NCBI GenBank assembly: GCA_021784615.1
Contig: JAJYHU010000052.1
Location: 1-8,215 of the forward strand
Length of the DNA stretch: 8,215 nt
Source of the DNA: Acidobacteriota bacterium
Lineage (GTDB): Bacteria > Acidobacteriota > Terriglobia > UBA7540
Reading direction: 5' to 3'
The notes below the pieces were generated by a model. That model was not told the origin of the DNA, searched no databases, and was given only the letters and a program-made list of their open reading frames with translations. The position numbers and the translations under genes were made by a program. Position 1 is the stretch's first letter. The number at the start of each line of letters is the position of its first letter. This document shows, piece after piece, positions 5,144 through 8,215 of the stretch.

Positions 5144-7033
5144 TCAGCCGCGCAAGTGTTCGGCAAGCCAGACAACATAGCGGCTGTTCCGGCTCCTGAC
5201 TTCTTGGAGCAAGTTTTCAGGGAGTTCGTCAATCTTCTCTTTGAAAAACCGGCGGTCCCCATCAGGGGAATTTACATCCCGCGTGCCGACCATGTTTCCC
5301 AGCCAGAAAACCAGGAAGAGGTTCCCATCAACGCGTCCCCGCGCCGAGTCGCCGAGATAATACCCGAGGCCCATCTCCCGGTACTTGGCGGCCAGTTCGC
5401 TTTCATAACCAAAGGCGCCGGCGGCTGCGAATTTCTCCGCCCGATCCGCCATCCGCTCGATCAACAGCCGCCATCGTGATCCTTGGGGCTGGCCTGCCAG
5501 CACGTCAAAGAGCTGAAGTTGCAGTTCGCCGGAGATTTTGTAATTCACTCTTCCCGCCGTCGCTTTTCCAATCCGCTCCAAAACCTCGGCCTGCTTGCCG
5601 CTGCCGGAGTGAATGCTCAGCGTGGTATCAAAACTCTTGGCCACGGCAGCAAGCTCAAAGACGCGCGCGGCAAGTTCTTCAAGCGGGTTGCCCTGGAAAT
5701 CCCTTTCAACACGCTCGGGAAGGTCCGGCCACATCTTGCCATGGCAATAGTCATTGAGCCCCACGCCGTTCTTGGCGGAGGTTGCCATCGCGACCGGATA
5801 GGCCTGGCGCTTCTTGAAGCCCAGGTTGGGGGGGCAAAGCTGCGCGGGCCGTCCACGCGCCTTGAGCCAGTGCATGTAAAACAGAAGTTCTTTGGCCGTC
5901 GTCAAGGTCTCAGCTTCGTCGATCGAAGGCTCAAAATCGAAGCCGCCGGCGAGATTCTCTTCCGCCTTCGTTTTGACAATGTCATCAAAAAGCTCTTCAT
6001 TGAGCTTCAGGCTCTGGCCGAACTTTACGGCCAGCCGCATAACTTCGTTCTCACTGAAGTTGTAAGAGGCCTCGCCGATCAGGTAAGGTTTGGAGAATTC
6101 TCCCAGAACCCACTTCTGTTCATCTTCTGAGAGCACTTGCTGAAACTTCGTACGCACCTCAGAGTCGCTCCAAGGATGCGGATGGCGCAAGTCAGCCGAG
6201 AGTTCAAACAGGCGCGAGGTATCCGTGGTGAATTTTGTGTAGCCCACCGCATGCCGGATGGCCGTCTTGACCGCTTCCACGGAGTGCTCGATCTCCTCAG
6301 GCGTATTCCCCGAGACGATAAAGTGGTCGGCTTCCGCCGTGTAACCTTCCCGCCATCCGGAGCGGATGGCCGCCCAAAGTCCCGAGTGGTAGAGATGCCG
6401 GATGGAAACGCGCGTGTGGCCGGTGGCGGTTGGATCTTCACCATCGCGCGCGCTGAGCGCTTCCTCGGTGGTCATTTCCCGAGTGGCGGAAAGCTGAACG
6501 GTGGATGCCATGTTGACGTGCATTTTTTCGAGGATGGTTCGGTAGGCCGCAAAAACGGCGGGCAGGCTGATTTCCGGGTGCCGGTTGCCGGCGGCAATGG
6601 CGGGCTGGGATCGTTGGGGCCGTGGGAGGAATGCCGGATTCACCCATCTGGCGAAGGCGCGGATGTTTTCCTGATCGCGGGTTGAGAAAGGGAAGAAATT
6701 TATCAGGATCTCTTTTCCTTTGACTTGAACCCACGTACTGCCGAACGGCTTTTCGAATAGCTCGCTGATGGGAGCGGAAGCCGGCGCTATCTGCATCAAC
6801 AAGGCAACGGCTGCGCCCTCTACCAGCGCGTCCACGGCCATATAGTAATTCGTTCCGTGGTTCGGGTCCTGCTCGAGCGATCCGCAGAAAGGCTTCAGGC
6901 TGGATAAATTCAGTTCGGCCAATTTTTTGGCGAGACGGTCTCGGAGCTGGTCATTGAGGGTTTGGCCCTCCGCTTCTTGCATGATCTGTTCGGCGATTGC
7001 CTTGGCTTCTTCTGTTTTGAACTGCGGTCCCAT
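5144..7033 (-). CDS. Tagaturonate epimerase (UxaE)-like protein with long N-terminal extension
   Basis: A 629-residue protein from ATG 7033. This start is preferred because GAAGGGAAG stands just before it, and because an upstream ATG at 7171 would overlap the MogA gene and add 46 low-complexity residues. From about residue 207 onward it carries marks I associate with UxaE, the metal-dependent tagaturonate/fructuronate C4-epimerase known from Thermotoga maritima: GWREGYTAEADH (226-237), TKFTTDTS (266-273), FDFEPSIDEAET (365-376), LSIHSGSGK (472-480) and NYKISGELQLQLF (497-509). H237 and H475 with nearby acidic residues are plausible metal ligands; this is inference. The first ~205 residues are additional to the ~480-residue Thermotoga enzyme; they begin with a helical, charged stretch and hold no domain I recognise. 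The product is expected in the cytoplasm. The substrate may differ from tagaturonate given the divergence. Confidence 0.72.
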   Translation of the reverse strand: MGPQFKTEEAKAIAEQIMQEAEGQTLNDQLRDRLAKKLAELNLSSLKPFCGSLEQDPNHGTNYYMAVDALVEGAAVALLMQIAPASAPISELFEKPFGSTWVQVKGKEILINFFPFSTRDQENIRAFARWVNPAFLPRPQRSQPAIAAGNRHPEISLPAVFAAYRTILEKMHVNMASTVQLSATREMTTEEALSARDGEDPTATGHTRVSIRHLYHSGLWAAIRSGWREGYTAEADHFIVSGNTPEEIEHSVEAVKTAIRHAVGYTKFTTDTSRLFELSADLRHPHPWSDSEVRTKFQQVLSEDEQKWVLGEFSKPYLIGEASYNFSENEVMRLAVKFGQSLKLNEELFDDIVKTKAEENLAGGFDFEPSIDEAETLTTAKELLFYMHWLKARGRPAQLCPPNLGFKKRQAYPVAMATSAKNGVGLNDYCHGKMWPDLPERVERDFQGNPLEELAARVFELAAVAKSFDTTLSIHSGSGKQAEVLERIGKATAGRVNYKISGELQLQLFDVLAGQPQGSRWRLLIERMADRAEKFAAAGAFGYESELAAKYREMGLGYYLGDSARGRVDGNLFLVFWLGNMVGTRDVNSPDGDRRFFKEKIDELPENLLQEVRSRNSRYVVWLAEHLRG

Positions 7034-7037
7034 GATT

Positions 7038-7046
7038 CTTCCCTTC
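7038..7046 (-). promoter_or_regulatory. Ribosome binding site supporting the 7033 start
   Basis: The minus strand reads GAAGGGAAG, 4 nt before ATG 7033. It is a moderate Shine-Dalgarno in the 64-nt gap after the MogA stop. I saw no promoter in that gap. Confidence 0.45.
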
Positions 7047-7097
7047 GATAGTTGAGATGGATGATCTTGTGACGGCCGCAGGGATGTGATTGGCGTT

Positions 7098-7598
7098 TCA
7101 CGGCTCTGGGTGTTCGGTCCGTCCCTGTACTTGGTCGATGCCGTGGGCGAGGATGCCGATGATGCTCTCAACCGATTCTCGAGCTCCCCGCGGGCTGCCC
7201 GGCAGGTTTACGATCAGTTTGCCTTGGCGCGTTCCAACCACGCCCCGCGACAAGGCTGCCCGGGGCGTGCTCTTCACTCCTTGGGCGCGCATGAGCTCGG
7301 CAAGGCCCGGGATTTCTTTCTCGATCACGGAGCGCGTGGCTTCGGGCGTCACGTCACGAGGGCCGAGGCCTGTTCCTCCCGTGGTAAAAACTGCATCGCA
7401 ATCATCAGCTTCGGTCCAAGCTTTCAGGCGGTTTCGGATCCGCTCTTCGTCGTCAGGAAGGACGTCGAGCGCGACAACCTGCCAGCCGTGAGATTCAAGA
7501 ACGCCACGCACCGCCAATCCTGAGGCGTCCTCTCGCCGGCCTTCAGCCGCGCGGTCACTCAGGACTAGGATTTTTGCGCGCAGGGAATGGGTCGTCAT
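7098..7598 (-). CDS. mog: MogA/MoaB-family molybdopterin adenylyltransferase-type protein
   Basis: A 166-residue single-domain protein of the MogA/MoaB family. In molybdenum-cofactor synthesis MogA transfers AMP to molybdopterin before metal insertion. Family marks are LSDRAAEG (13-20), DASG (24-27), TTGGTGLGPRDVTPEAT (72-88, the MPT-binding loop with its Gly-Gly-Thr-Gly and Asp), LSRGVVG (116-122) and NLPGSPRGA (131-139). Length and motif order are normal, and the fusion partners of eukaryotic or MoeA-linked forms are absent. The ATG at 7598 follows the stop of the response regulator by 15 nt, and the UxaE-like gene starts 64 nt downstream, so the three may share a transcript. No other moa/moe gene is in the window, so it seems to sit apart from the rest of the pathway. 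MogA versus MoaB cannot be settled from motifs alone. Confidence 0.87.
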   Translation of the reverse strand: MTTHSLRAKILVLSDRAAEGRREDASGLAVRGVLESHGWQVVALDVLPDDEERIRNRLKAWTEADDCDAVFTTGGTGLGPRDVTPEATRSVIEKEIPGLAELMRAQGVKSTPRAALSRGVVGTRQGKLIVNLPGSPRGARESVESIIGILAHGIDQVQGRTEHPEP

Positions 7599-7613
7599 GA
7601 TTCCGTTGCCTGC

Positions 7614-8215
7614 TTAGCCCGCATCACGGTTCGCCTCATCCAACAAGCGCAGGCCTTCCATCATCAATCCCTGGGTTGAGAGCGTCGTCGAGCGCTCGGC
7701 CGATGATCGCGAGAAATCGACCTCCCATTCCCCGCCGGACCAGGTTAATACTTTGTAGACGGCCTCATCGCCTTGAAGGTTGCCGCAGATGGCGTGGGTA
7801 ACCTGGCCCTGGGTGAAATAGAGCGTGCAGGCGTCGCGCCGGGAGCGCAGAAGAAGCGTGCAGGTCTTGCGCCCCTGTTGGAGCGATTGCATCCAGTCGA
7901 TCAGGTTCATTTCACTCAGCCGGCCGGCGATCGGGCCTCCTCGCATTCCTATTTTTTCCATTTTTTGCTGGTAGAGCCGCGCGGTGATGCGGCGAACCTG
8001 TGTGGAGAGTTCCCTCACGAAAAAGGGCTTCACCAGGTAATCTTCCACGCTGTCTACCACCATTCGAAGGCGTTCGTCGATCTCCTTTTGCGAGGCCAGA
8101 AAGACAAAAGGGATGTCGGCGGTTTCACTTCGGACGCGCAATTTTTCAATCAAGGCGCGGCCATTCATGACGGGCATGGAGTAATCCGAAATAATCAGAT
8201 CCGGACGGTTCTCAA
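7614..8215 (-). CDS. Response regulator: receiver domain plus DUF4388 (5' end missing)
   Basis: The frame stays open to the window edge, so the N-terminus lies outside; the ATG at 8177 is an internal Met. The first visible residues read ENRPDLIISDYSMPVMNG, the receiver segment around the phosphoacceptor Asp (D of SDYSMP, codon 8186-8184). The switch Ser follows in FVFLASQ, and the conserved Lys-Pro in YLVKPF. A short helical linker (RITARLYQQKMEK) leads to a DUF4388 (PatA-N-like) domain from GRLSEMNLIDWMQSL through GGEWEVDFS, with its typical leucine-rich start and YFTQGQVTHA strand. There is no HTH or other DNA-binding domain, so output is probably by protein contact. Such proteins are common in Acidobacteriota and delta-proteobacterial groups, where they are often linked to motility or surface behaviour. 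The cognate kinase is not visible. Confidence 0.85.
   Translation of the reverse strand, partial: ENRPDLIISDYSMPVMNGRALIEKLRVRSETADIPFVFLASQKEIDERLRMVVDSVEDYLVKPFFVRELSTQVRRITARLYQQKMEKIGMRGGPIAGRLSEMNLIDWMQSLQQGRKTCTLLLRSRRDACTLYFTQGQVTHAICGNLQGDEAVYKVLTWSGGEWEVDFSRSSAERSTTLSTQGLMMEGLRLLDEANRDAG

Noticed and set aside
5126..5151. G/C hairpins at the convergent junction as a rho-independent terminator
   Set aside because: Stems are 4-5 bp and neither strand has a following T-run.
5483..6130. Plus-strand ORF of 215 codons opposite the UxaE-like gene
   Set aside because: The minus frame is open for 629 codons with recognisable motifs; this and the ORF at 6137-6685 are GC-driven shadows.
7034..7171. 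N-terminal extension of the UxaE-like protein from ATG 7171
   Set aside because: It overlaps the 3' end of the MogA gene, is low in complexity and has no ribosome site, whereas ATG 7033 has one.

Overview
The window is moderately GC-rich and tightly packed. It reads as a chromosomal segment from a free-living heterotroph, most likely Acidobacteriota. That guess rests on three things: a receiver-DUF4388 regulator, a TPR plus outer-membrane-barrel protein, and extended -10 elements of the TGCTAGA type. None of these is diagnostic, so the taxonomy is an inference. No RNA gene, insertion sequence, phage gene or CRISPR array was seen.

Layout: (1) 1-1319 (+) is the 3' part of a TPR protein ending in an outer-membrane beta-barrel. 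(2) 1469-1867 (+) is an unrecognised two-helix membrane protein. (3) 1903-2682 (-) is an SDR oxidoreductase with an NADP-type second strand. (4) 2683-2957 is a divergent intergenic region with well-placed extended -10 promoters on both strands and an inverted repeat. (5) 2958-3791 (+) is an SDR of the D-mannonate oxidoreductase (fructuronate reductase) type. (6) 3854-5101 (+) is a LarA-family nickel-pincer hydroxyacid racemase/epimerase. (7) 5144-7033 (-) is a protein related to tagaturonate epimerase UxaE with a long N-terminal extension. (8) 7098-7598 (-) is a MogA/MoaB-type molybdopterin protein. (9) 7614-8215 (-) is a receiver-DUF4388 response regulator cut by the window end.

The central genes look like a sugar-acid interconversion module. 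A LarA-type enzyme could invert C2 of an aldonate (for example D-gluconate to D-mannonate). The UxuB-like SDR could oxidise D-mannonate to D-fructuronate. The UxaE-like enzyme could epimerise fructuronate and tagaturonate. The divergent SDR could handle a related keto-acid with the other nicotinamide cofactor. Family assignments are sequence-based; the pathway linking them is inference. The response regulator, MogA and UxaE-like genes run in one direction with gaps of 15 and 64 nt and may be co-transcribed.
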